Positions 1 through 11,329 of a DNA stretch of 64,000 bases are shown here, piece by piece. Position numbers and translations under genes: made by a program. The stretch comes from Heterocephalus glaber (Eukaryota > Chordata > Mammalia > Rodentia > Bathyergidae). Below the pieces are notes generated by a model. The model worked only from the letters and a program-made list of their open reading frames with translations, did not search any database and was not told where the DNA came from. Position 1 is the first letter of the stretch. Each line of letters begins with the position of its first letter. The stretch spans positions 9,231,517 to 9,295,516 of the forward strand of contig NW_004624743.1 of the NCBI RefSeq assembly GCF_000247695.1, given 5' to 3'.

Positions 1-159
1 GGCCAAGTCCTAACCAGAAGAGCACCCCAGACTCAACTATTCTCCAATTCCACTAAGTTTTCTCTTCAAAGCTGTGCTTTTTACCCATGTCTTGTGAGCA
101 AGTACTTCATAGAATTCCGCATCTGTGTTCAATCGGCCCAATCTTTCCCTTGATAGAGT
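1..159. other. unannotated leading sequence
   Basis: Mixed-composition sequence with no recognisable repeat, splice pattern or coding frame. Confidence 0.5.
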
Positions 160-300
160 ACCTTTTTTAAATCAGTGTGTGTTTGCAATAAAGATATAAC
201 ATATTTTGATTATTTTCAATCCCTTTACCCCTTTCTCCCTTACCTTTCCCCAGCCCTAGTCCCCTTCCCCCATGGAGTATTTTTTTAAACAACATATTAA
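160..300 (-). repeat. pyrimidine-rich tract, possible L1 3' end
   Basis: A 'gcaataaagatataacat'-like segment is followed by a long C/T-rich run (about 220-270). This layout resembles the reverse-complemented 3' ends of the lineage L1 seen at 18.3, 26.2, 37.9 and 60.0 kb. The match is weak and a simple low-complexity tract is equally possible. Confidence 0.35.
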
Positions 301-544
301 GGTAAGCCAGAGTTTGACTGTCAGAGTCCAATGTCCATATCCATTCTGCCGGATACTTGGATGGATGAAATCCATTATCCAGATTTTCTAACATCTCAGG
401 TGCAGTGTATGACTGCAATTAATCAGGAAGATACAAAAGAACACATCTTTGTTATAGGTGAATCTTTAGAGATGAAGTCAAGAGACACATCTGTAAGTAG
501 TAATGGAAATCACTAGCAAGAATATTGCCTAATATAACATAATG
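301..544. other. unannotated sequence
   Basis: Nothing recognised. A short frame (331-516, 61 codons) has no family features and is of random length. Confidence 0.4.
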
Positions 545-2080
545 AAACATACCCACTTGTTAAGACCTTATTTTTTAGAGTTATAGGTTTGTAGCAAAAT
601 TGAGAACAATTACCAAGATACACATACATATACCTCCTGCCCCCTACACATACCTGCTCCATAACCGTCCATATCCCCCACCAGAGTGGTGCATTCCTTA
701 AAACAAATGAACCTCCATCGTCACCCAAAGGCCACAGTTTGCATTACAGTTTATCTCCATTCTACGCATTCTAGTCTATCAGTGTGGACAACTCTGAGAT
801 GACACGTATCCCCGATTCTACGATGATATGGATATTTTCACTGCCCTAAAATTTCTGTCCTCTACCTATTCATCCTCCTCTCGCATTAACTCCTGCAAAA
901 ATCCAATCTTTATGTTGTCTCCATAGCTTTGCCTTTTTCACAGTGTCCCACAGTTAGAATCTTGCAGTACATAGCCTTTTACCTTTTCCAATTACCTTTC
1001 TTGCTTTGAAGTTTTCTCCACGTCTTTTTATGTCTTGATAGCTTTTTCCTTCTTAGGATGATAATATTCCTTTATGTAGATGTGCCACATCTGGCTTATC
1101 CACTGACCTGCTGATAAACATTTCAGCTGCTTCCAAGTTTTGGCAAATATGAATAAAGCTGCTCTAAACATCTATCTGCATGCAGGTTTTTATGTTGACA
1201 TCAGCAAAAAATCAAGGAGCAAAATTGCTGGATTGTATGAGAAGAGTATGTTTAGTTTTGTAAGAAACTATGAAACTGCCTTCCTGTCAGCAGTGGATAA
1301 GCATTCCCGTTGCTCCACACCCTTACAAGCATTTGGTGCGGTTGTTCTTGACTGCTGCCCATTCTCACAGGTGTACAGTAGCACCTAACTCTCATTTGAG
1401 TTTCTCTAGTGACAAAGTGGCATGATATGGGGCATCTTCTCATGTGCTTCTGTGGCCATCCACATATCTTCTTGGTGAGAAGTCTTTTAGGAGCTTTGAC
1501 CGATGTTTAAACTAGGTTTTTTGTTTTCTTATCCTTGAGCTTCAACAGTTCTTTGTCTATTTTATATGATAGTTCTTTACCAGATACATCATTGCAAATA
1601 TTTTCTCTCAGGCCATGTCTTACCATTTTTGTCTTGGTAGTATCTTTTACAGAGGAGAAATGTTTAATTTTAATAAAGTTTAACTTACCAATTCTTTTGT
1701 ATGTCATGTCTTTGGCATTACATCTAAAAAGTCATTGTCAAGCCCAAGATATAAACTTCCTCCTGTGTTATGGTTTTACATTTTAAATTTAGAACTATAG
1801 TCCATTTTAACTTTTATGGAGAGGATGAGATTTATATTGTGGTTCATGTTTTGCATGTGGATGTACAGATAACCCCACAGCATTTATGGAAGAGACTATC
1901 TTTTCAATATCACATCATCTTTGCTCTTTGGTCAAAGAGCAGTTGCTATATTTAAGTGAATCTTTTCTAGGTTCTCTGTTCTGTTCCATTGATCTACTTG
2001 TCTATTTTTCACCAATACACACTATTTTGATGACTGTAACTTTAGAGTAAAGTCTTGTAGTCCAGTAGTATTACTTCTCA
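545..2080 (-). mobile_element. ancient L1 (L1M type), 3' UTR plus end of ORF2, minus strand
   Basis: Read on the plus strand this is the reverse complement of an old mammalian L1. At 580-1000 it shows the 3' UTR pattern (pieces such as 'agcaaaattgagaacaatta', 'cccccaccagagtgg' and 'ttttcactgccctaaaa'). From about 1070 the end of ORF2 follows: 'aatatgaataaagctgct' near 1147, 'ttgctccacacccttac' near 1310, 'tttgcaaatattttctct'-like text near 1590, 'agcatttatgga' near 1879, and 'ctgttccattgatctact' near 1980. Many substitutions and indels destroy any reading frame. It is 5'-truncated and inactive; the subfamily (L1MA/L1MB range) is an estimate. Short frames inside it (1140-1388, 1507-1707, 1535-1786) are shadows. 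Confidence 0.9.
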
Positions 2081-2200
2081 AACTTTTAATGCATGCACAA
2101 TTCAAGGTTTTCCCTGGATGAAATGATGGAGCTGGACTGATGAATCTGTCTTCTACTTTCTACTTCTAGTCTGGGCCAACTATTTCCATTCAGGATGACT
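2060..2200 (+). mobile_element. possible hAT (MER5-like) fragment
   Basis: 'cttctcaaacttttaatgca' at about 2073-2092 resembles the start of MER5-type hAT elements (CAGTGGTTCTCAAACTTTA...). The rest is too diverged to align by eye and no opposite terminus is seen. Confidence 0.3.
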
Positions 2201-2770
2201 AACAGAGAATTGAAATCCATTTCCATATATGGGGCAAAGAAAAGACAATTTAGTATCAGGGGTACAGACTTGGCATCATTGAGAAAATGCTGTATCTGAT
2301 CCACAGAGCTAAGCATTTGGGCAAGGAAAAGTGGTACTGCGAAAATGTGGCTGGGCCAACCCAGGTTTTTGGTAAGACTTGTTATATATCGACCATTCCG
2401 AGTGACACCCTTGAAGATAGGTTAAAAACATGTTGTGGGTGAAGCTAAATTACACAAATGGGGGAGGAAAGGTGTTAACAATAAAAGTGAAAATCATGCG
2501 ACTCCCCTAAAAGTTATTCATTATTAGCATTGTGAAATACCTGAAAAACATTTGTGATTTCTGTGTGACTTGTTTTATTTTTTAACAAAAATTCTGCGTT
2601 GGTGTTAAACAGATTTTCAACCCTCAACAAACCAGATGGCTAATCCAAAATTATTATATGAAATCTGAATAGGAAACTAAGAACTGTACTCTGTAAAAAG
2701 ATAATGAGAATTTTTCATCATTTACATTTTTACCAAATAAATTATATTTCTATTTTATTGGTATCTAAAT
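2200..2770. other. unannotated AT-rich sequence
   Basis: No repeat family, splice pattern or coding frame recognised in this stretch. Confidence 0.5.
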
Positions 2771-2777
2771 AGCCCCA

Positions 2778-2898
2778 GTGATAATTACCAAATGTCTATA
2801 TTTAGGGGAAACTAGAACGTGTGTATCATAAATAATAGCAAAAATTGATATTCCTGAATTGCCTGTTTTTCTAGATATAGACATTTGGTAATTATCAC
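2778..2898. repeat. long inverted repeat, 28-nt arms
   Basis: Arm 2778-2805 pairs with 2871-2898 at 27 of 28 positions, including an uninterrupted 24-nt match (core ATAATTACCAAATGTC). The spacer is 65 nt. The arms lie next to CAGTG-like ends (2776-2780 and the complement near 2899-2903), so a small terminal-inverted-repeat transposon is possible, but I recognise no family and see no clear TSD. Confidence 0.75.
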
Positions 2899-2905
2899 CA
2901 GTGTT

Positions 2906-4240
2906 GGCACTTAAAGAGGTGTTTAGACAATTTTTAAAATGCATATTGCTTACTCAATAGATTGTGCACTAACTATATTCTGCTATGAAAATCCATAGCC
3001 AGGTAAGTTTTCATAAGGTGAGATCTTGACCTCATAGATAATAAAGAAAAAGTATATACTTTGGCTTAGTGAGCAAAATCACTTTAAGACCACCGAAACA
3101 GCTTGCTCTGTGACTGACAAATTCCGTACTAATCTAACAGTGGTCCCAAGGTGGAATAACTTTGACCTTAAAGCAAAAATGTTTACTCCCCAAATATTAT
3201 TTTTGTACCTTGGCACAAAGCAGTTCATTAATTCTGCATCACTTTGTCTGTCTCCTGCAGCTTTTAGTTCTGACTTCTTGTCTGATTGGCAAACAGTAAC
3301 TTCCAATGGAGAAAGGTTTAACACAACTTGGCCAGAAAGAGTTTGCTTGTGGCTCCTCACTTGGTAGAACTGATGTTTTTGAAATGTCCTTCTCTCTCCT
3401 CAGATAGTCTCCAAGGTGCATGTAGGAAGCAAATGCAAGCACCATGGGAAAACTTGCAGGTTCTCATCCACTGTAATGTCTGACCAAATATTGGCAAACA
3501 TTATTTTCAGCACAAGGAGACACATGAAACACCATCCACTACCAGGTGACAACAACGAATGTGATGCCAGCTCTGACTTGGACAGTAGGAAAGCCTAACT
3601 GGCTGGTTGTAATATGAAGTTACTAAAATATAGCTATGTTGCTTGCTCCCAAAGTTAGGTGACACAGCTCAGTGGATTGCTACTGAGAAGCAAGAGATGC
3701 TATGAAGACGATGCCAAGGGGTGAAGAAAAGGGAGGAAGATAATTAAGAGGTAGAATTTAAACTTCAACCACAATCAAACTCTGTAGCATTAAGAATAAG
3801 GAGATAGGCCACTTTGGCTTCATGAATAATATAGGCTTAACAGATATGCATGGGATTCTTAGGAGACAGAAGGACATGTAGAATGACAATGCCAGAACAA
3901 CATGCACAAAAGTTTAGTTAGTAGAAACATTAACAAAAACAACCTCCACTAGAAGAAGGTAGTACAATGAGATGTTTGCAACTTCTTGGTATGTTTCTTA
4001 GAATGGGATAAAATTTTTCTAGGTTAAATAATCTTTAATAACCCCTAATAATCTATTAATTCAGCCCACAGGATGAAATGCACATATTGATAAATAAGAG
4101 ATGACTCCCTTACACACCCACTCACAGGACATTGATCTGGTCCTTCCTGTCCTGTCTCTTTTTGGACTGTTCACCCCCTACCCTGGCAGAGCCCATTAGA
4201 GCTCATCTATTAACTTCATATGAGTCCTTGACATAGTTTT
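2906..4240. other. unannotated sequence
   Basis: About 1.3 kb with no recognised repeat. Overlapping short frames at 3079-3600 occur on both strands and look random. A pyrimidine tract ending in CAG at about 3386-3403 resembles a splice acceptor, but no coding frame follows it. Confidence 0.45.
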
Positions 4241-4249
4241 TATCATGTG

Positions 4250-4832
4250 TTGACTTGAGTTAGGTTCCAATCAAATGCTAATCTCATGCTGCGTGAAGAA
4301 AGTCTGCAGATCTAAAAATCATGAGCAGTTGACTTAAAGCAGGGGAAGTTATTCTGGATAATTTCCGATATGTGAAAGACCGTAAGAGCAGAGGGGAGGC
4401 TCCTCTGGGAGAGGAATGAGAGGGCCTTTCTGGAGAGCTGCAGGGCCTCACCTGTGTGTCTCAGCTGTTGTCACCTTTCCTCCCTGCCGGCCTCCTCTGT
4501 GGGCTTCATCCTTGCCTACCCCGCCACAAGTGCTTAAACCCATTTCATGTAATAATTTGTTTTTCGACAGTACTGGGGACTGAAACCAGGCTCTTTACAT
4601 GGGGCTCTTTCCCCCAGCCCCTTTTTAAACTTTTTAAATTTTGAGACAGGGTCTCCCGAAGTCACTAAATTGCTCAGGCTGAGCTGCAACTTGGAATCCT
4701 CTTGCCTCAGTCTCCCAGAATGGTGGGATTACAGACATGCACCACTAGGCTTGTAATCTTTCATATCTTCTACTAGTTCTGCTTCTCAGGTTGAACCCTG
4801 ACTGATGCACTCTAGTAAAACTTCCAGTCTCC
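4250..4832 (+). mobile_element. degenerate LTR-like remnant, split by a B1-ID insertion
   Basis: The left part (about 4250-4557) ends in 'cccatttcatgtaataat'. The right part (about 4755-4832) contains 'ttctgcttctcaggttgaac' and 'ccctgactgatgca'. These resemble the end of mammalian ERVL-type LTRs (cf. '...gttctctggagaaccctgactaataca'). The B1-ID between them is the younger insertion. Family assignment is uncertain. Confidence 0.4.
4558..4753 (-). mobile_element. composite B1-ID SINE (B1-dID type), minus strand
   Basis: From left to right it reads as an inverted ID-like half (about 4560-4622: 'gtactggggactgaaaccag', '...ccagccc') and then an inverted B1 half (about 4640-4753: 'ttttgagacagggtctc', 'gattacagacatgcaccac'). 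The order matches a B1 followed by an ID tail on the minus strand. It is diverged, with no clean TSD. Confidence 0.85.
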
Positions 4833-5245
4833 CTAAATAGGCTAATCGACTCAAGATGCCTGCCTTTTCCAGACCGAGACAGCTACACTACAAGCTCAAG
4901 CATTGCCTCTGCCCCCTCTTTTACACAATCTTGGAGCCACACAGGAACAGGAGGAAGACACCAAGCAGAAATAGCCTGTATGCCTGAGTCACAGAACAGC
5001 AAGAAATGTCACATGAACTGTGTCAGACTTTGAGGAATGAGAAAGAAACCTGCCTCCTATTAAGGTTCAGATCTGTTAAACTTGTAAAGTTGCTGTACTG
5101 TCTCAGCGTGACCCATTGTCCTACTTAATACACATCCACATACTCTGGACTTTCAGAAATGTGTCTACTAAATATGTACCTATATACATAGACAAGGGCA
5201 CTTTTTTGGTCTTAATTTGAAACATGCAACCAGTACAGGATGATC
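4833..5245. other. unannotated sequence
   Basis: No recognised element or frame. Confidence 0.5.
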
Positions 5246-5260
5246 AAAAAATTCATTTCA

Positions 5261-5340
5261 GGGCCAGGGATTTAGCTCAGTGGTTTCGCCACCTGCTGTG
5301 CAAGTGCAAGGACCAGAGTTTGATCCCCAGTACCAAAAAA
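5261..5340 (+). mobile_element. ID SINE (tRNA-derived), with TSD
   Basis: Starts GGGCCAGGGATTTAGCTCAG (tRNA A-box region), has a B-box-like 'gagtttgatcccc' and ends '...ccagtacc' plus an A tail. The TSD AAAAAATTCATTTC is perfect at 5246-5259 and 5339-5352. Such SINEs are transcribed by RNA polymerase III and copied by L1 machinery. The near-intact body and perfect TSD suggest a fairly recent insertion. Confidence 0.95.
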
Positions 5341-5352
5341 AAAATTCATTTC

Positions 5353-7035
5353 CATGGGCAATGACGGAAGCTAAAAACAAGACAAGGTAGAAAATAGTAA
5401 TAGGTGAAAACACAATCTGTATCTATTTAGCAAGACTGTTACTTTGTAAAATTAGTTTTACAATTGTTTGTTCTTCACTCCACCACAGGCCAGACCTATA
5501 ATCTCTAAAACCACAGACTCGAAGATATGGATCCCACTACACCATGGAAAGAAGGAGGAAGAAATAGCTGGTAATCAAAGAAGGGTAAGACGCTGGAATT
5601 TTCACACTGATGAAATAGTGTTTTTAATTTTTTTCCTATACTCTTCATTTGCTAATCTTTCATAAAATGAAGATGGCACTCTTTTAAATCAGGAAAACAA
5701 TTTTATAAGAAAACAAACAAATGAGTTAATTGAATATGGAATCTAAGAAAAGCAGTATAAGCATAAGATGATAATTACTTTACCAGTAAAAGACCTTGCA
5801 TCAATAATAACACTTCTAAGGTGATTTTCCACCTAAACTTCAGAGCATTGGAATAATTAATAAGTATCTTTTGTACAGAATTATCAAAAGCAGTTTTAAT
5901 GAACATTTGATATTTCCCTAACAACTGAATGATTACTTTATGCAGTAAAATCAATTCACAGTTCTAATTTTAGCCAATATCTACTCAGGTTCCTTAGTGG
6001 ATTTCATTTTACACAAATGGATAGGACCAAGTCATAATTAACATTATCAGATGTGCTTTGTGTTAAAGATTCTACTAAATGCTAAAGTATGCATGAAACA
6101 CTTTATTTCACATTAATGTGAGCCCTGGGCTCTCCTCCAAAATCTGTAAATACTATCAACTTAGAACATCCTTTGCTTAGCTAAGGTTCATATGGTCTTG
6201 TCCCAATACTACCTGATCATTGAGACCGATTAGTCTATTTTAATTTTTATTCAGTTTTGCTACCAACATCACATTTATCTTTCTGCTATATTCATTGCTA
6301 TTTCTTTTTCTTGGCAATATCCATTATTGTCCAATTTTATTCTATTTGTTCTGATTGTGTCCTAAGAACCATTTCTAACCTACATATATATGCCATTCCC
6401 TTCCATTTGCTTCACGTGCCAATGATTGATTTTGGTTTTTCTCTATGTTACAATCTTTAACAATTATGAGAGAGATAGAAATCTGTCCTGACACATGCAG
6501 AATCAGCAAGTACAAATACACATGCACATACATACATGCTTACATACATACACACAATGTATCTACGTACAAATCCATTTCAAAGCACAGCAACAAAACT
6601 GAATGGCCTGGAACTCATACAGATTTAGAAGTTTTTCCACCTCAGAAGCAAATGAGCAAAGGAATTTGAAAGTACTATGGATCCATTTGAAGTTGTTAAG
6701 TCCCTGTGAGTTGAAAGAAAAAGGAACCTCTTAACAATTACTGTCTGAACTGTTTTTCTTTGACCTTTAACTCAATTTGGCGATTCTTTCCTTTTTTTCT
6801 TTAATCCTTAATTATACACCAAACTCAAAATACTGAAACGTTACTTTTTCTATGTCAAAGTATCAGTCTAAGGGCCAAATATAGCACTAGTTTAACCTGA
6901 TTTACCAAAAAGCTCCATAAGGCTTTTGAGGTGTTTTGTTGACTAGCTTTTGGGTTTGTTTATTTTAGAAAAAATCTTTAATGTTTTCCAAAAGATAAGT
7001 AAACAAGATCAATTATACCCTTTTCTTAATGAGCA
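5353..7035. other. AT-rich unannotated sequence with a small (CATA)n tract
   Basis: About 1.7 kb with no recognised repeat except an imperfect acatac/catacata tract near 6522-6556. The frames at 5468-5665 and 6257-6669 are short and low-complexity. Confidence 0.5.
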
Positions 7036-7039
7036 GACA

Positions 7040-7315
7040 GAATCAAGGGTGTCCCCAAGGCTGTGGTGAATAAAAGAGTAGTTGAGGTGAAGGCCAGGGG
7101 TTGTCTCCTTCTAAGGAGCCACTGTGGTTTTGTAGAACTCCAGAAAAATAAAAGCTTTCTGTATCTTAATAAACGTAGCTGTGTCATCCCTACTGTAAAC
7201 ATGTGTCCAGCCCTGACACTGGAGAAAAACTACAGAAGTAGTGACATTTGGGTGTCTATCTACTCACCTAGATCCCAAGACTCCGACCACAGGACCCACA
7301 CCCCCAGGAGTGGTT
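7040..7315 (+). mobile_element. possible endogenous retrovirus LTR fragment
   Basis: 'ctaaggagccactgtggttt' (about 7110-7130), then an AATAAA-containing run and a second AATAAA about 20 nt later (7145-7175), then C-rich sequence ending 'acccacacccccaggag'. The order is reminiscent of the R-U5 part of gammaretrovirus-like LTRs. No TG...CA boundaries, primer-binding site or partner LTR are seen. The frame 7063-7320 crosses it and is not regarded as a gene. Confidence 0.3.
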
Positions 7316-7319
7316 TTTG

Positions 7320-8367
7320 AAATTGGAAAGCCACATATACCCCCAACCTTATATACAGTGTGTGCACAGAAACACGGTGAAAACATCACTATAACATTTT
7401 CGGTGAGTACTTGCTCAAAATACCAGTTGACTATTTGATGTTCTAAGACCTGTTTAGCGAGCAATCAAGGGAGAGAGATAAATATATATATAAATAAACA
7501 GACAAATAAAACCCAGAAAGCAGCTTCTTAGCTTTGGGAAAGACCCAGAAATCATATTCACCCTGTGTGGCTGGAACAAATGCAGTCAACATTTATTTAA
7601 GTTCTAAAAAAAATATATCTAGTCATTCGTGGGGTAGAGAAACTTCTTTGCTTTAACATTTTTGTCCTAGGAAGCTGAGAGTTAATGCAAGCATTATTGA
7701 TGATCATGGAAGAAAATGAAAAGTTTTTTATGATGGAAGAATTAAATAATAATGCTAAGAGCCAGCCTACAAATCAATTCAGCTATTGGCTCAAAGAGAA
7801 GAGTCTTTCCTCCCCTGGGTTTTACAGACTAAAGGAGAAACTATCTCAGATGCCAAGGTTAGAACAGACGTATTTATCAAGTAGTCTGCCTGTTCATCTT
7901 GAGAACTTGAACATCTTTGTTCAAAATGTACAGAGACAAAGAAATTAAGGTCCATTATCATTAATTAGCTAGCATGCGATAAAACCTCATGACAATTTTT
8001 ATATTTCTGCATCGAACCTCCATACCATAGCTGGGTGCTTATCCTCTTTCATAAGTTCCACATTGGCTTCTGATTCTCTCAACATTGTTCTAAAGACCGA
8101 AAAGTTTGTTTTCACTTGCCACTATTCGATTTCAGACTATCTGCTAGGAACTCCTGTTGTGTTTTTCTATTTTTAATAATTTTTTTAAAAAATTTATAAA
8201 AGAAAAATTGTTTTCCTGGTGCTTCAGTTCTGGGATGATACAAAAAAAGATGCTGATAGGAAGGCAACAGTCAGCCATTGTCCTGAAGAACTGGACAATA
8301 CCTTTCTCATTCTTGTTCTTCCACAAATCAACAAGCCCTTGTTTCTACCACGTCCACTGGCTTTATC
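7320..8367. other. unannotated AT-rich sequence
   Basis: No recognised element. A short (TA)n run lies at about 7482-7493. The frame 7685-7948 (87 codons) follows a 'ttttgtcctag' acceptor-like site but has no recognisable domain and no visible donor, so I do not call an exon. Confidence 0.45.
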
Positions 8368-8381
8368 AAAATGGCAAGTCA

Positions 8382-8460
8382 GGGCCAGGGATTTAGCTCA
8401 GTTGTTCTGTACCTGCCTCGCAAGTGCAAGGTCCTGAGTTCAATCCCCAGTATCAAAAAA
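8382..8460 (+). mobile_element. ID SINE, with TSD
   Basis: Same family as the copy at 5261 (GGGCCAGGGATTTAGCTCAG start, 'gagttcaatcccc' B-box region, A-rich tail with 'taaaataataa'). The TSD AAAATGGCAAGTCA (8368-8381) pairs with AAAATGGCAAATCA (8470-8483), one mismatch. Confidence 0.95.
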
Positions 8461-8483
8461 TAAAATAATAAAATGGCAAATCA

Positions 8484-8885
8484 AACACCTAAATGGGCCA
8501 CGAAACAGAATATAAGTAAGAGGTATGTTTGACATGCTATATTGAGGCCTAAAGGACTCGGCAAAATGCAAACAATGTCTGAAAAACAATTGTTACTTTT
8601 TCTTTACTTTCTAGAACTTTTGTCCTCTGGCCTAAAGGGTAGCAGCTACTTAGGGAACTTTGTGGAAAAACTAACATTGCTCACTTTCTTTCCTCCTTAC
8701 CTAAGCCCCTTTGCAAGCAATGTGCCCCACTGAGTAAGAGTGAGACCATGTCCATGTGACAATCATGACCAATTAACTTTTGAAATCTCGGAAGTTCCCT
8801 GCCTTCTTTTCTGGAAACTTCACTTCAATATCCATTCTTGATTATTCTATTTGAGTTTTTCAAAGAAGTACTCTTAGTTTCTATT
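8484..8885. other. unannotated sequence
   Basis: Nothing recognised. Confidence 0.5.
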
Positions 8886-9015
8886 ACTTTTTTTCGTTGA
8901 GACGGGGTCTCTATGTTTCCCAGACTGGCCCAAAACTCTTAGGCTCAAGTGTTCCCTCTGCCTCAGCTTCTCAAGTACCTGGGACTACATGCATAAGCCA
9001 CCTTGCTTGGTTAGC
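8886..9015 (-). mobile_element. B1 SINE (7SL-derived), minus strand
   Basis: Reverse-complement B1/Alu-like signature: T-rich start, 'gagacggggtctctatgttt', 'ctgcctcagcttctcaagta' and 'gggactacatgcataagcca'. Monomeric and diverged. Confidence 0.88.
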
Positions 9016-9113
9016 ATCTACTTTTGAAGAATATTGTAATATTAGAATTATATTATATACACACATAAAAATGTATACATATGTAGATATATATGTTAGA
9101 TGTATATTGTACA

Positions 9114-9270
9114 GATTTGGAGCAAGGCTGGTTGGATTTGAATCCTGACTGTAATATATTAGCCATTTGGTATCGGGCAACTTATTTAACTTCCTTGTGC
9201 CTCAATTTACCCATCTATAAGATATAAGAAAATTCCTACATTATTAGATAATTGTAAGGGTTTTTTTAAA
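9114..9270 (+). mobile_element. MIR SINE, plus strand
   Basis: Order of MIR signatures: 'ttggatttgaatcctgactg' (B-box side), then 'gggcaacttatttaacttcc', 'tgtgcctcaatttaccca' and 'tctataaga'. Ancient and diverged. Confidence 0.8.
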
Positions 9271-9399
9271 CAACAAAGATTTTATCACAAATGGCTAATA
9301 ATAAAGCTAACTTTAAAATTCAAATTCTGCAGAAATATAGAATCCAAAAGCATCTTTGAGGTAATGTACAATTCCTGCACGTGCCAAAGTTCCAATCTC

Positions 9400-9885
9400 T
9401 TTGTGCTAGTTCCTGTGCTACTGAGGTTTTGTTCATAAAGTCTTTTCCTATGCCAATGTCTTCAAGAGTTCTACTTATCTTCCAGCAGGTTTAGTTTTTC
9501 TGTCTTAATATTTAGATCTTTAATCCACTCTGATCTTAATTTAGTGCATGGTGATAGGTATGGGTCTAGTTTTAATCTTTGTCAGGTTGAAATCCAGCTT
9601 TTCCAACACCATTTATTAAGTACTACTCAGCCATAAAGAAAGAGAAACTAGAGACATTTATAGCTAAATGGATGCATATTGAGCCAATACTCTTAAGTGA
9701 AATAAATAAGACACACATGTGTAAATACCGAATAGTTTCTCTAGCATGAGAAACTGAAAGTGTAAATAAGGATTAAAATGATTAAAATGAATAATTGATA
9801 ATTTGAAATAGGAAAAGGTCCAAAGGTGTAGGGGTGGTGGGAGGGGAAGGGGAAAGGAAAGAAGGGAAAGGAAAAAAAATGGAAA
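9400..9885 (+). mobile_element. L1 with 5' inversion (twin priming), flanked by TSD
   Basis: Positions 9400-9620 are ORF2-derived L1 sequence on the minus strand ('gatctttaatccactctgat', 'tgggtctagttttaatcttt', 'aacaccatttattaa'). From about 9621 the strand switches: 'tactactcagccataaagaa' and 'cttaagtgaaataaataaga' are a later part of ORF2 on the plus strand, followed by a G/A-rich 3' end and a short A-rich tail. The flanks carry CAAAGTTCCAATCTC (9385-9399) and CAAAGTTCCAGTCTC (9886-9900), one mismatch, so this is one insertion and not two. A central stretch of ORF2 is missing at the switch. Short, non-coding and inactive. Confidence 0.88.
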
Positions 9886-9900
9886 CAAAGTTCCAGTCTC

Positions 9901-10799
9901 ATGATCATTTTGACATCCATATTGGGATTAAGTCATACCCTTCTAAGACACAAGAAGTTCCCCTTACATTTTTTTAAATCTTTACATAAATTTTACACTG
10001 TATACATAAATACTGCATTTGTAAATAGAGGCTACTTCTATTTAGATACTTTAAATATTTTTCATAATTTCTGTGAATTACCTACACAATAAATATTAGT
10101 TGTAAATGCCAATTTTCTAGTTGAAAATGGTCGCTGGATGCTGTTCAGCCTTGTGTGTGTGTGTTTGTGTGTCTTTGAAAATACAACCAATCTGAAGCAA
10201 AAGAAATAAATCAGGTTTGAGACTTGCATCATAACCTGTTGATTAACTACTAGCAATATGTCATTTCTGTGTCACATTTCTACAGAAAATGGAGCGTCAC
10301 CTCCCAGACTGCCCCTCTGAGAACCTCAAGTTCATGGGAATGTTCAGTAGTAGAAGGGACCTCTGAACTCTTTCCCATAGCAAAATGACAGCTGCAGTCC
10401 TATGGCCTCAGCTTGCCTTCTTCAGCTGAATTTATGGTCCTTCCACCAATGTCCCATGCTGGCTCTGGACATTTATTATTCTGACCAATTATTGAAGGAT
10501 ATATGTTCTCCTATCATCCAGTTTGATCAAAATTCCAGCCCCTAAGACAGAAGGAACTAACCACAGCTGAGGAAGGAGGTCAGAATGTGTTCTGACACGC
10601 TGCCAATGATAGCTCTGGGTCTTGAGTCAAAACTTACGCACACTTTAATGTAAAAAGCCACATTGAAGCTTAGTTTACCTGCAAGTTTCTTGTATCAAAA
10701 TAATGGATAGAGATAAAAAAATAAAGACAGCAAAGGAATGGATGGACAATTCAAACTTTTAAGATGAAATTGAGTTTCAATCTTTTCAAGCTTCACTAG
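9901..10799. other. unannotated sequence with short (TG)n
   Basis: A short imperfect TG run lies at about 10153-10173. No element or frame recognised. Confidence 0.5.
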
Positions 10800-10935
10800 G
10801 TAGAATCAGTGAAACTTTGGGTTAAGTTGTCCACCTCCCTGAGTCTCAATTTTTCTCATCTGTAGAAGGGAAACAGCATCAAGGAGCTGGTAGCATTGTG
10901 AAATTAAAACAATATATGTCAAACAACTGATATGG
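10800..10935 (+). mobile_element. MIR-like fragment, plus strand
   Basis: 'gggttaagttgtccacctcc', 'ctgagtctcaatttttctca' and 'tctgtagaagggaaa' follow the MIR order. Diverged. Confidence 0.6.
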
Positions 10936-10939
10936 AGAA

Positions 10940-11325
10940 GAACTCAATGAACCTTAGTTTTTATTCATATGATATACTTGAGTCACATGTTGGAGTTTTT
11001 AAATTATTGTCATGCCTTTTAAATACTTGAAATTTACTTATCTCATAAACTTATTAAGCCCTTCAAATCTAGAAAATGCTCTTTAATGCTTAAATTTCAC
11101 AATTAAATGAGCTGAATATGTATGGTAAGCTTTTAATTTTACTGTTTAATGGTATTATTTCATAGAAGAATTATTTTATTGTGATTTTTCATATTATTTT
11201 ACTATTAATTTTATAAGGGGTTTTTCCAAAACCATAAGAAATTAATATTGTCATAAGTTTGATCATTATATTCCAAAATATGAACCTTTATTCATCAGAA
11301 TAAAATTAATTTCATAAATGTCATA
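10940..11325. other. AT-rich unannotated sequence
   Basis: Nothing recognised. Confidence 0.5.
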
Positions 11326-11329
11326 TGAG

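Noticed and set aside
3386..3476. Splice-acceptor-like pyrimidine tract with AG, followed by AG/GT 73 nt later
   Set aside because: The enclosed sequence has no convincing coding frame, and such pairs are common by chance.
5261..5340. tRNA gene (A and B box present)
   Set aside because: The cloverleaf arms do not close, there is an A tail and a TSD, and many dispersed copies exist: this is an ID SINE. The same applies to the other ID copies.
7063..7320. 85-codon frame near 7.1 kb
   Set aside because: Crosses an LTR-like segment with two AATAAA hexamers and has no domain.
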